A stretch of DNA of 64,000 nt from Mangrovimicrobium sp033283325. Lineage in GTDB: Bacteria; Pseudomonadota; Gammaproteobacteria; Pseudomonadales; Halieaceae. The translations under genes were made by a program, and so were the position numbers. The notes below the pieces were generated by a model. The model did not search any database. It had not been told where the DNA came from and was given only the letters and a program-made list of their open reading frames with translations. Below, piece by piece: positions 45,077 through 52,854 of the stretch (positions within the stretch are counted from its first letter, which is position 1; the number at the start of each line of letters is the position of its first letter). The stretch spans positions 124,001-188,000 of the forward strand of contig JAWMQO010000006.1 of NCBI GenBank assembly GCA_033283325.1, written 5' to 3'.

Positions 45077-46243
45077 ATGACCGACAAGACCCTGGATTGC
45101 TCCGATCTCGACAAGTACATGGGCAAGAAAATCGACCCCGCCCGGATGAAGGAGCCGCTGCACAACAACGACTTCCGCCGCTGGGTGCAGGCCATGCACT
45201 ACCCCAACCTGCTGCACTACGACCACGATTTCGCCGCGGAGGGCCGCTACGGCAAGATCGTGGCGCCCCAGTCCTTCGCCGTCTCCTGTGACGACGGCCA
45301 CGGCGCCGGCCCTGCCTGTGTCGGCTTCATCAAGGATTCCCACCTGCTGTTCGGTGGTGACGAGTGGTGGTTCTACGGCCCGAAAATCTTCGGCGGCGAC
45401 GAGATCACCAACGAGAAAATCCCCTTCGACTACGTGGTCAAGGACACCAAATTCGCCGGCCCCACCTGCTTCCAGCGCGGCGACAACTTCTACTACAACC
45501 AGGACGGCGACCTGATCGCAAAGCAGCGCTCCACCTCTATCCGCTACCGCCAGGACCTGGCCGCGGAAATGGCCGACAACAGCGACCAGTACGACGACCC
45601 GGAGTGGACCGACGCGGAGCTGGAAGACCTGGAAAACCAGAAGTACGAGTACATCAAGATGATGCACGACCTGGGGCACGGCAAGCGTTACTGGGACGAT
45701 ATCAACGTGGGTGACGCAGTGACTACCCGTGTCTTCGGCCCCCACAGCCTCGCCAGCTTCACCACCGAATGGCGCGCCTACCTGTTCACCATCTGGGGCG
45801 GCACCCACCGCCCGGGCATCGACCTGGAAGCCATGGGTTACACCAAGGACATGATCGGTCACGAGAACGACCCGGTGATGGAGCGCGACAACCCCGAGTG
45901 GACCGACGGCGCCTACTTCGGCCCCTCCCGCGGCCACCTCTTCCCGCGCTGGGCGCGCTACATCGGCATGCCCCGGGCCTACGGCTACGGCGCTTCCATG
46001 GGAGCCTGGATCCTCGATTACCTGAACGGCTGGGCCGGCGAATGGGGCCAGGTCGTGCACTGCAACTCGTCCTACCGCGGGCCTGCCTTCACCGGCGAGG
46101 CCACCGTCATGACCGGCGAGATCGTCGACAAGCTGACCGATGAGGAAGGCCGTAACCTGGTGCAGGTCAACGTGAAGATGAAGTCGCACCTCGGCACCAC
46201 CATGGCCACCGCGAAAGCGGAAATCGAACTGCCCAAAAAATAA
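45077..46243 (+). CDS. MaoC/FAS1-like acyl dehydratase, copy 1
   Basis: A 388-residue double hot-dog protein. The N-terminal half (HNNDFRRWVQAMHYPNLLHY, VAPQSFAVSC, FGGDEWWFYGP) is the FAS1-like dehydratase domain. The second half (GRYWD-like GKRYWDDINVGDAVTTRVFG, TTEWRAYLFTIWGGTHRPG, GYGASMGAWILDYLNGWAGE) is MaoC-like. Such proteins hydrate enoyl-CoA or related thioesters in steroid and terpenoid breakdown. A close paralogue with the same start (MTDKTLDCSDLD) lies at 60180-61352. 15 bases ahead of the next SDR gene. Confidence 0.88.
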   Translation: MTDKTLDCSDLDKYMGKKIDPARMKEPLHNNDFRRWVQAMHYPNLLHYDHDFAAEGRYGKIVAPQSFAVSCDDGHGAGPACVGFIKDSHLLFGGDEWWFYGPKIFGGDEITNEKIPFDYVVKDTKFAGPTCFQRGDNFYYNQDGDLIAKQRSTSIRYRQDLAAEMADNSDQYDDPEWTDAELEDLENQKYEYIKMMHDLGHGKRYWDDINVGDAVTTRVFGPHSLASFTTEWRAYLFTIWGGTHRPGIDLEAMGYTKDMIGHENDPVMERDNPEWTDGAYFGPSRGHLFPRWARYIGMPRAYGYGASMGAWILDYLNGWAGEWGQVVHCNSSYRGPAFTGEATVMTGEIVDKLTDEEGRNLVQVNVKMKSHLGTTMATAKAEIELPKK

Positions 46244-46258
46244 TACGGAGACCAGCAC

Positions 46259-47173
46259 ATGTCTGACGAACTGAATTTTGACGGCCGCGTCGCTGTTATT
46301 ACCGGCGCCGGACGCGGACTGGGCAGGGCCCACGCCCTGCTGCTGGCCGCCAATGGCGCCAAGGTTGTCATCAACGATGTCGGCAGCAGCCTGCAGGGGG
46401 ACGGCCCGGACACCGGCCCCGCGCAGGAGGTGGTGGATGAAATCCGCGCCGCCGGCGGCGAGGCCGTGGCCAATACCGACTCGGTGGCCACCGCAGAAGG
46501 CGGCGAGGCGATCATCCAGGCCGCCTATGACAACTTCGGCAAGCTGGACATCCTCATTCACAACGCCGGCAACGTGCGTCGCGGCTTGATCAGGGAAATG
46601 AGCCACGAGGACTTTCACGCGGTCGTCGATGTCCACCTGATGGGCGCCTGGAACGTCCTGCGCCCCGCTTTCCCGCGCATGTGCGATGCGGGCTACGGGC
46701 GTATCGTGCTGACCTCATCCATCGGCGGCCTTTACGGCAACAAGGATGTCGTCAACTACGCCGTGTCAAAGGCCGGCATGATCGGCCTGGCCAGCACTGC
46801 GGCCATAGAGGGTGCAGCGGACGGCGTGAAGTGCAACCTGATCATTCCCGCAGCGGTCACCCGCATGGCCGAAGGCCTCGACATCTCCGCCTACCCACCA
46901 ATGGATCCGGAACTGGTCGCCCCCACCGTAGGCTGGCTCGCCCACGAATCCTGCTCGGTCACCGGGGAGATGCTGGTTTCCATCGCCGGGCGCGTCGCCC
47001 GGGCCTACGTCGCGGAAACGCCTGGCGTCTACCATCCGAGCTGGACGATGCGTGAGGTCGGGGAACGTATCGACGAGATTCGCGACACCTCCGATCCGCT
47101 GATCTTCCCGGTCACCACCGGGCATGCCGATCACATTCGCTATAGCTTCGGGCGGGCGAACAAGGGGGAGTAG
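46259..47173 (+). CDS. SDR-family oxidoreductase, multifunctional-enzyme (17beta-HSD4-like) type
   Basis: A 304-residue short-chain dehydrogenase: VAVITGAGRGLGRAHALLLA, VVINDVGSSLQGDGPDTGPA (long acidic NAD-binding insertion seen in bacterial relatives of peroxisomal 3-hydroxyacyl-CoA dehydrogenases), LIHNAGNVRRG, VLTSSIGGLYG and NYAVSKAGMIG (YxxxK). Probably oxidises 3-hydroxyacyl-CoA made by the upstream dehydratase. Last gene of the run, closed by the inverted repeat at 47189-47271. Confidence 0.92.
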   Translation: MSDELNFDGRVAVITGAGRGLGRAHALLLAANGAKVVINDVGSSLQGDGPDTGPAQEVVDEIRAAGGEAVANTDSVATAEGGEAIIQAAYDNFGKLDILIHNAGNVRRGLIREMSHEDFHAVVDVHLMGAWNVLRPAFPRMCDAGYGRIVLTSSIGGLYGNKDVVNYAVSKAGMIGLASTAAIEGAADGVKCNLIIPAAVTRMAEGLDISAYPPMDPELVAPTVGWLAHESCSVTGEMLVSIAGRVARAYVAETPGVYHPSWTMREVGERIDEIRDTSDPLIFPVTTGHADHIRYSFGRANKGE

Positions 47174-47188
47174 AACCGGGAAAAGGAA

Positions 47189-47271
47189 AAAAAGGGGTCA
47201 GAGCCCTTTTTTCCCGATGTCCGCGGGGGCGACGTGAGGTACGACTGAAAAAAGGGCTCTGACCCCTTTTT
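47189..47271. repeat. Perfect 25-bp inverted repeat (hairpin/bidirectional terminator)
   Basis: AAAAAGGGGTCAGAGCCCTT (47189-47208, continuing to 47213) is the exact reverse complement of 47247-47271, around a 33-base loop. Each arm is itself nearly palindromic (AAAGGGGTCAGAGCCCTTTT). It sits between convergent SDR and VOC genes and has A/T tracts on both sides, suiting a two-way terminator. Similar GGGTCAGAGCCCTTTTT hairpins are dispersed in many marine gammaproteobacteria. Related in style, not in sequence, to the repeat at 8807-8879. Confidence 0.8.
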
Positions 47272-47293
47272 CCCGCTCTTCTTATCGCCCTGC

Positions 47294-47734
47294 TCAGCCC
47301 GGGGGCTGCATCAGCTCGATACGGGTACCATCAGGGTCGGTGCAAAACACGATCTTGCCGAAAGCGGAATCAATCCAGGTGTCCATGTACACCTGGCCAC
47401 CGCAGGCCTTCACTTTCTCCATCACTTCCTCGATACCTGTAACCTGGAAGGTCAGGTGGGTCAGGCCGCGCTGGTCCATCGGCCGGCGCTCGGTTGAACC
47501 CGTGGCGCCACCGCTGGTTTTCACCAGTTCGATACGCATCCCGCCGTTCTGCATTTGGCAGACATCCACGGTTTGCCCCGGTAATTCCAACAACTCATCA
47601 AGAGGCGCACCGAGTCCCTCCATGGTGACATCTGCGACAAAACCCAGGGCCTCGCTGTAAAACTCGCCTGAGTGCTTGAGGTCCGATACACAGATACCAG
47701 TGTGCATGGGTTTAATTGCGGGTGAATCGGGCAT
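47294..47734 (-). CDS. VOC (glyoxalase/dioxygenase) family protein
   Basis: A 146-residue protein with paired beta-alpha-beta-beta-beta modules: MHTGICVSDLKHSGEFYSEA, LGFVADVTMEG, MRIELVKTSGG, LTHLTFQVTGIEEVMEKVKA and IVFCTDPDGTRIELMQPPG. The spaced His/Glu metal ligands (His11 region, Glu in RIELVK, His in LTHLTF, Glu in RIELMQ) suggest an active metal enzyme. AAAGGAG precedes ATG 47734. The reaction cannot be specified. Convergent with the P450 cluster. Confidence 0.88.
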   Translation of the reverse strand: MPDSPAIKPMHTGICVSDLKHSGEFYSEALGFVADVTMEGLGAPLDELLELPGQTVDVCQMQNGGMRIELVKTSGGATGSTERRPMDQRGLTHLTFQVTGIEEVMEKVKACGGQVYMDTWIDSAFGKIVFCTDPDGTRIELMQPPG

Positions 47735-48069
47735 AACAGGCGCTCCTTTCGTTGCAGTTATTTTCAAAACTTTCAGGTTCTCTATTCTGCCACACGTACT
47801 ACGCCAGCCAAGCATCAAAACTCACGGCAAAGGCGAGTTCGGCAGAGTTCACTCCACTCGTTCCATCACGAGGATTTGAACACAGTTGCGCAAATTCAAG
47901 CGCGACAGCCAGAAGCAAATCGTCATTTCATGTAATCGCAAATTCATTTCGTCAGAGTAATAGTTAGTCCCGACCAAATGAAGGCTGAGTCTTGCTATGA
48001 CCAGCTTTTCGGAGGCAGCTTTCAGAAAGCTCGAAGGCTGCTATTTCTATGTCATGGAGGGATAGACTG
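47735..48069. other. 335-base gene-free, AT-richer stretch
   Basis: No convincing gene. The sequence is less GC-rich than the flanks (for example GCAAATCGTCATTTCATGTA near 47915). It separates two divergent genes and probably holds both promoters. No clear operator palindrome seen. Confidence 0.4.
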
Positions 48070-49596
48070 ATGCCCACGATCAATTTTGATATATCACGCT
48101 TTGATGATCTGGTACTGAACTGGTTCAAGGAATGCACGCCCAAAATCCTGGTGATTACGGATGGCCTCAATTTCAGTCCGATGGATTCATTCGGCCTTAC
48201 CGAATTCGTCGACACTCTACGAGCGAGCAAAATTCATAACATGACGCCGATCGTCATCACCGCGGACTACAACCCAACATCCCCGGCACCCCTTAGTTAC
48301 GATGCCGTGAACAAACACATCACCAACTTTCGCTTCACTGACGCCACCCACGGACTTTTGAAATCACGCTACGATGTGATCTTCATGCTGGCGATTTCAT
48401 CAGACGGCGCGTACGACATCGATACGGACGAGCCGGGCTCTCTGGCGGCAATCACCACGTTCATGGATGCTGGAGGCGGGGTCTTCGCCACTGGCGACCA
48501 CGACACTCTGGGCGCCTCGATGTGCAAGAGTATTTTCCGGGTCAACAGCATGCGTTACTGGACTGCGCCCGACGTACCCAGTGCCGGCGGTGTCGATCGC
48601 CTGACAACCAATGCACCCGGCGTGAACGACATCTACGAATTCAATGACCAGTCAGATGCGCTACCCCAGCGCCTCTATGTGAATTTCAGGACACTTACCG
48701 GAGGCGTCGGCGCCCCGCACCCCTTGCTCGAAGTACCCGGCGAGAGCCGCGCGATAGAGGTGTTCCCGGATCATCCCCACGAGGGCGAATGCGTTGTACC
48801 CAGCATTCCGGGCGTCAGTGCGGAGTGGCCCGCCAGTACCGCCACCGGGCTTGCCGTGGAACCGGAAATGGTCGCCCTGACCATGTCCCACGGCAACAGC
48901 TTCCCGGGCAAAGCCGCCGTGGTGCCGCGTTCGTTCATCGCCATCTGCGCCTATAACGGTCACGACGCCAATGTCGGCCGCGTGGCGACGGACGCTACCT
49001 GGCACCATTTTGTGAATATCAATATCAAGCCGGGAATGAGCGATCTTGCCGGGCGGGACCTGGATGATATTCACCAGTACTACATCAACCTGGCGACCTG
49101 GCTGATGCCAAAGAAAGTGCGCCGCTGCCGTCGCTATCCCTGGCTGATCACCGACCTCCTGGCCTACCCCCTGTACGAAGAACTCGACCCGCTGCCGCCC
49201 GTGGAACTCAAAGCGGAGCAATTCAGGGAAATCGGCGCGCTGGTAGTCTCATCCATGAGCGAAAAGCTGGGCCGCGGCGAAGCCAGGCAACTCATCGACG
49301 ACGCACTGGAAGACGTGATGGGCCCGGCGGCGCGGGAAAACCTGCGCAGCCTTGCCAAGGAAATTGGCATGGACGGTGTCGAGGGGCTTGGCCTGGCCGC
49401 TGTTGGTGGACTGGTTCACGGCACCGCCAGTCTTTTCGAGGAGATCAAGGACCGTGGCGAGATGGACGGCCCCAAAATCTTCGAGGAGGCGGCGAAGCCG
49501 GCTGTAGCCCGGGCTGTGAAGCTGTATTTGTCCCAGCTTCGGGAAAATATCGGCCAGATGGACAAACTCATTGCCGAACTGGAACGCGCAGGCTGA
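48070..49596 (+). CDS. Uncharacterised 508-residue protein, GATase/ThuA-like N-terminus
   Basis: The ATG at 48070 is preferred over 48049 because GGAGGG (48056-48061) lies eight bases before it. The N-terminal half shows CTPKILVITDGLNFSPMDSF, HGLLKSRYDVIFMLAIS, FMDAGGGVFATGDHDTLGAS and WTAPDVPSAGGVDR, and later IEVFPDHPHEGECVVP and AICAYNGHDANVGRVATDAT. This has the flavour of a class I glutamine-amidotransferase-like or ThuA fold. The C-terminal 130 residues are helical (AEQFREIGALVVSSMSEKLG onward). No signal peptide. Function unknown. Convergent with the DUF2235 gene. Confidence 0.8.
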   Translation: MPTINFDISRFDDLVLNWFKECTPKILVITDGLNFSPMDSFGLTEFVDTLRASKIHNMTPIVITADYNPTSPAPLSYDAVNKHITNFRFTDATHGLLKSRYDVIFMLAISSDGAYDIDTDEPGSLAAITTFMDAGGGVFATGDHDTLGASMCKSIFRVNSMRYWTAPDVPSAGGVDRLTTNAPGVNDIYEFNDQSDALPQRLYVNFRTLTGGVGAPHPLLEVPGESRAIEVFPDHPHEGECVVPSIPGVSAEWPASTATGLAVEPEMVALTMSHGNSFPGKAAVVPRSFIAICAYNGHDANVGRVATDATWHHFVNINIKPGMSDLAGRDLDDIHQYYINLATWLMPKKVRRCRRYPWLITDLLAYPLYEELDPLPPVELKAEQFREIGALVVSSMSEKLGRGEARQLIDDALEDVMGPAARENLRSLAKEIGMDGVEGLGLAAVGGLVHGTASLFEEIKDRGEMDGPKIFEEAAKPAVARAVKLYLSQLRENIGQMDKLIAELERAG

Positions 49597-49741
49597 AGCC
49601 GCCTGAAAAAGGCGACCAATCAAGCTTATGCTGCGATGTTTGCAGCATGAGCTTGCTTTCCTCCCTAAAAGCCGCGCTGATCGGCACAGCCGGATTTACG
49701 ACGAAAGCCCTGTTGAATACCCGGTTTTCCAAATACAAAAT

Positions 49742-52198
49742 TTAAGCCTTGCACTCTAACATTTCGGTAAAAGGAAGAAGCTCTTCGTCGATGTGCTTCT
49801 CTAAACCGGCTATTTGATCACTACTTTCCTCGCCATCGATTTTCTCTTCGCGCTCTACAGCCTTGATTTTGGCAATACGAATTTCTGCACAGCCCTTGTT
49901 ATTGGTGTATACACCCTTTAGATGATCCGCAATTCCTGGCGTAAAGAATACTGCGTCATTCAGATAGAGGTAGAGACGCCCATCCCGCCGGGCGGTAAAG
50001 TGCATATGAATCTCATTCGGATTTTCCTGTTCATCAACGATAACCGGGTGAGTTGAAGCAACGGGAAATCGATCAAACAGCGTCCGCTTGACCCGGGCAA
50101 TCGGCTGATACCAATTGGCGAACAGATGGCGCCGTAGCGGCGTTAACAGGTACATCCGCTTCGGCGCGTCGATCCACCCTTTCCCATCCGCCCGGATAGT
50201 CTCGTCTTTCCAATCCTTGAAGCGCACTGCCGCAACATATTCACTGCCCTTTTTCAGTTTGATTCCTGTGTCGAAACAGTACGCTTTCGGATCAAACACT
50301 ACCGTGCCTTCGTACATTTCAGCTTTGTTCTCATCTTCCGAGCAGATAAGGCCAAACCCGTCCACCACTGTGTAGGTAGTCCGGCTTAGCACTACCACTA
50401 GCAGGACAAGGAGAAAAGCGACGGCAACGAATTCCAGCACATTATTCGTCGGTTTGAATATGTGGCTGCGAAAACCCGTGGCAGAGAGCATTTTTGCGAG
50501 CCCATTTCGTACATACCTTGGCTTAGGGGATTTCTCGTATTTCACTTCGTTTATATGTCGCCAGTAGTACAGCATATCGCTTTGCATAACGCTGTTGACG
50601 TACTTGGCTGCCAATAACAGCAAGCCCAGTCCGAGCACTCCCACCCCGAAGGAAATCGGATAATCATTGTAGCCAGCAGCCCATGTGCCGATGAAACCCA
50701 GCCCTGGTATCGATCCGAGCAATCCCGGCAAATCCCGCAGCAGGGTGCTCACTGTGCCAATCAGGGGGCCCACCCAGGTATCGAGATGTTGCTCGATTGT
50801 GGCGGCGGCGCTCGCCTCCAACCAGGGAAGACAGAGAAAACCAAGCAGTAATACCAGTGTCAGGTAATAGAGTACTTTTTGTTGCCAGACACCCGCCCAC
50901 ACCAGAGCCTGCTTTTGATAACGGGAGCTAGCGTCAACGGCCTTCTCCAGACCATCAACGGTGTCCCTTTCTTCCGGTGGCAGCAGTTTCCCGTCCCAGT
51001 CCACCACCGCATACTTTTCAGGCACGTTAATCGGCGCGTAATTTTCGCCGCAAGATCGAATACGATCGAAAACCGATTTATGTATCTTTGGAGTATCGAT
51101 CTTCACAACATTGCATTTTCCGGCGCTGGTCAGAATTGACTTTAGCCACCCAGCCAGCCCGGGCTTCGCTTCGTCACACAAATGATCGACATCGCGGGGG
51201 GTGTAGCGGTACACCGAGCCAACTCCACTACGGCTATCGTGCATTTTCCCCAATGCGTTGGCCTGCTCGCGGTAGTACTCCCTCTCTCGCTCAATGAAAA
51301 CCAATCCTGCACTCTCCGCTTCGTCCAGCATCCAGTTAAGAGGCACCATGGACAGGGCGTCATCGGGGTAACCGCCGCCTACATCGGCATGCATACCCGA
51401 AAACCAGACTTGCTTGATCCGTGTTTCCCCGGAACCATTCTCATTCCACAACATGGGTTCAAAGGAAAGTCGCTGCTCGTCGAGGGCCAGAGCCTGGCAG
51501 GCGCGCCCCACCCTGGCTGACAAGTCCCTGTCTTTCGCGTTGAGTGGCCAGACGACCTTGTCCCAGGCCCGAGTCAGTTCGTCGATAGGTAGTCCATAGG
51601 CATCGACGGTGTCCCAGACACCGACAAAGCTGATCAGCGGCGGGTCGCCATCTTTATCTGTACAGCGGATATTTCGCACTTTTTCATACTGATTTAGACC
51701 AGGGCGCAGAGCCACACCCAACGCGATGAGGGCGTCGCGTACGCGAACCAGGAAAAAGGACAGGAAGGAGGGGCTGAAGCACTCCTTGCGAAACTCACGA
51801 TAGGCGGCCTTTACCAGTCGCTGCAAATCGCGATCATCGCGAGCCAGCTTCTGCCTGATGATGCCCTGGCTGGCTATCAGCGCCACAAGGACGCGGATCG
51901 TAAACGCCCCGCGGCTGAAGCCAAATGCATAAATCTCATCGCCCTCTTCGTAGGTCCTGCACAAGAAGGTATACAACTCGCGCACATTTCGCGCTAGACC
52001 GACGCCCAGGGCCTTGCCCAGGAGGGCTTTCGGTGCAAAGGCGGAAGTACCGACGCCATTATCGTAGATGACGACCTGGCGCGGGTCCTTCTCGGGGCTT
52101 GTATCCAGCGCCTTGTAGGTACGCCAGACGTTGGTCTTGTGCGGGTTGGCTGAGCTGTTGCCAGTGCCGTCAGAGAACAGAACAATTTTCTTCGCCAC
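49742..52198 (-). CDS. DUF2235 (Tle1-like phospholipase domain) membrane protein
   Basis: An 818-residue protein with an alpha/beta-hydrolase DUF2235 domain: KKIVLFSDGTGNSSANPHKT, VVIYDNGVGTSAF, and the nucleophile elbow YAFGFSRGAFTIR with Ser95; GVWDTVDAYGLP holds the likely catalytic Asp, and WFSGMHADVGGGYPDDALS the likely His. At least three hydrophobic helices follow (VLYYLTLVLLLGFLCLPWLE, ISFGVGVLGLGLLLLAAKYV, VLEFVAVAFLLVLLVVVLSR), then a soluble C-terminal domain. Tle1-type phospholipases are type VI effectors, but no T6SS gene is near. GTG start after GGAGGG. Confidence 0.88.
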   Translation of the reverse strand: MAKKIVLFSDGTGNSSANPHKTNVWRTYKALDTSPEKDPRQVVIYDNGVGTSAFAPKALLGKALGVGLARNVRELYTFLCRTYEEGDEIYAFGFSRGAFTIRVLVALIASQGIIRQKLARDDRDLQRLVKAAYREFRKECFSPSFLSFFLVRVRDALIALGVALRPGLNQYEKVRNIRCTDKDGDPPLISFVGVWDTVDAYGLPIDELTRAWDKVVWPLNAKDRDLSARVGRACQALALDEQRLSFEPMLWNENGSGETRIKQVWFSGMHADVGGGYPDDALSMVPLNWMLDEAESAGLVFIEREREYYREQANALGKMHDSRSGVGSVYRYTPRDVDHLCDEAKPGLAGWLKSILTSAGKCNVVKIDTPKIHKSVFDRIRSCGENYAPINVPEKYAVVDWDGKLLPPEERDTVDGLEKAVDASSRYQKQALVWAGVWQQKVLYYLTLVLLLGFLCLPWLEASAAATIEQHLDTWVGPLIGTVSTLLRDLPGLLGSIPGLGFIGTWAAGYNDYPISFGVGVLGLGLLLLAAKYVNSVMQSDMLYYWRHINEVKYEKSPKPRYVRNGLAKMLSATGFRSHIFKPTNNVLEFVAVAFLLVLLVVVLSRTTYTVVDGFGLICSEDENKAEMYEGTVVFDPKAYCFDTGIKLKKGSEYVAAVRFKDWKDETIRADGKGWIDAPKRMYLLTPLRRHLFANWYQPIARVKRTLFDRFPVASTHPVIVDEQENPNEIHMHFTARRDGRLYLYLNDAVFFTPGIADHLKGVYTNNKGCAEIRIAKIKAVEREEKIDGEESSDQIAGLEKHIDEELLPFTEMLECKA

Positions 52199-52331
52199 TT
52201 GAATCCCTCCATGGTTTCGAGCCTGCCCTCTATGGCAGTTTTATGACGTAAAACTAACGTTCACATTCAGTATAGCGGCATCTACGGGGTGAGCCACAAG
52301 TGGCACGCCAAGGGTTCAGCAACAGGCCGGT

Positions 52332-52351
52332 TGACGTTAACGTTAACGTCA
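52332..52351. promoter_or_regulatory. Perfect 20-bp palindrome upstream of liuR (operator)
   Basis: TGACGTTAACGTTAACGTCA reads the same on both strands and contains two ACGTTAACG-type cores. It lies 49 bases before the liuR start. LiuR (MerR family) is known to bind ACGTnnACGT-like palindromes ahead of branched-chain amino-acid catabolic genes, so autoregulation is likely. The similar but imperfect TGACGTAAAACTAACGTTCA lies at 52244-52263. Confidence 0.7.
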
Positions 52352-52400
52352 CCTAAACTCCCGCCACTCAAGATAAATAAAGCAGAGAGCGAGCCGGGCA

Positions 52401-52784
52401 GTGGCGCGTAGCAACTACACAATTTCTGATCTCGCCGCGGAATTCGACATCACCACCCGCACCATCCGCTTTTACGAAGAAAAAGGCCTGTTACAACCCG
52501 AGCGCAGCGGTAATACTCGCATCTATACACCTGCGGACAGGACCAAACTCAAGCTCATTCTGCGCGGCAAGCGTCTCGGCTTCTCCCTCGACGAGAGCCG
52601 CTCGATCATCGAGATGTACGACCCGAGCCACGGTAATACCGACCAGTACAATTCGCTGCTGGCAAAGATCCGCGAAAAACGCAGCCAGCTCGAACAACAG
52701 CTGCATGACATCGAAGTCATGATGCTGGAACTGCGCGAGGCCGAGGACAAGGCCCTCGAAGCCATGGCGAAAGACAAACAATGA
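52401..52784 (+). CDS. liuR: MerR-family regulator of leucine/isovalerate catabolism
   Basis: A 127-residue regulator. TISDLAAEFDITTRTIRFYE and EKGLLQPERSGNTRIYTPAD make up the MerR winged helix. A dimerising coiled coil follows (LLAKIREKRSQLEQQLHDIE). The effector-site residues of metal-sensing MerR proteins are absent. Its position right before liuB, liuC and liuD and the palindrome at 52332 support LiuR. GTG start at 52401. It is followed by the carboxylase gene after 70 bases. Confidence 0.88.
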   Translation: MARSNYTISDLAAEFDITTRTIRFYEEKGLLQPERSGNTRIYTPADRTKLKLILRGKRLGFSLDESRSIIEMYDPSHGNTDQYNSLLAKIREKRSQLEQQLHDIEVMMLELREAEDKALEAMAKDKQ

Positions 52785-52854
52785 ACGCCCGCAAACAAAA
52801 CCCGAAAAGCAACCATCAATCTGAACAGCAAGACCTGTATTGACGGATATCCCT

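Noticed and set aside
45017..46636. A 539-residue minus-strand frame opposite the dehydratase and SDR genes
   Set aside because: Low-complexity Val/Gly/Ala/His protein with no motif. The plus strand encodes well-defined families in the same place.
49742..52198. Type VI secretion locus suggested by the Tle1-like domain
   Set aside because: No VgrG, Hcp, PAAR, Tss or recognisable immunity gene lies within the window, so only the domain resemblance is reported.
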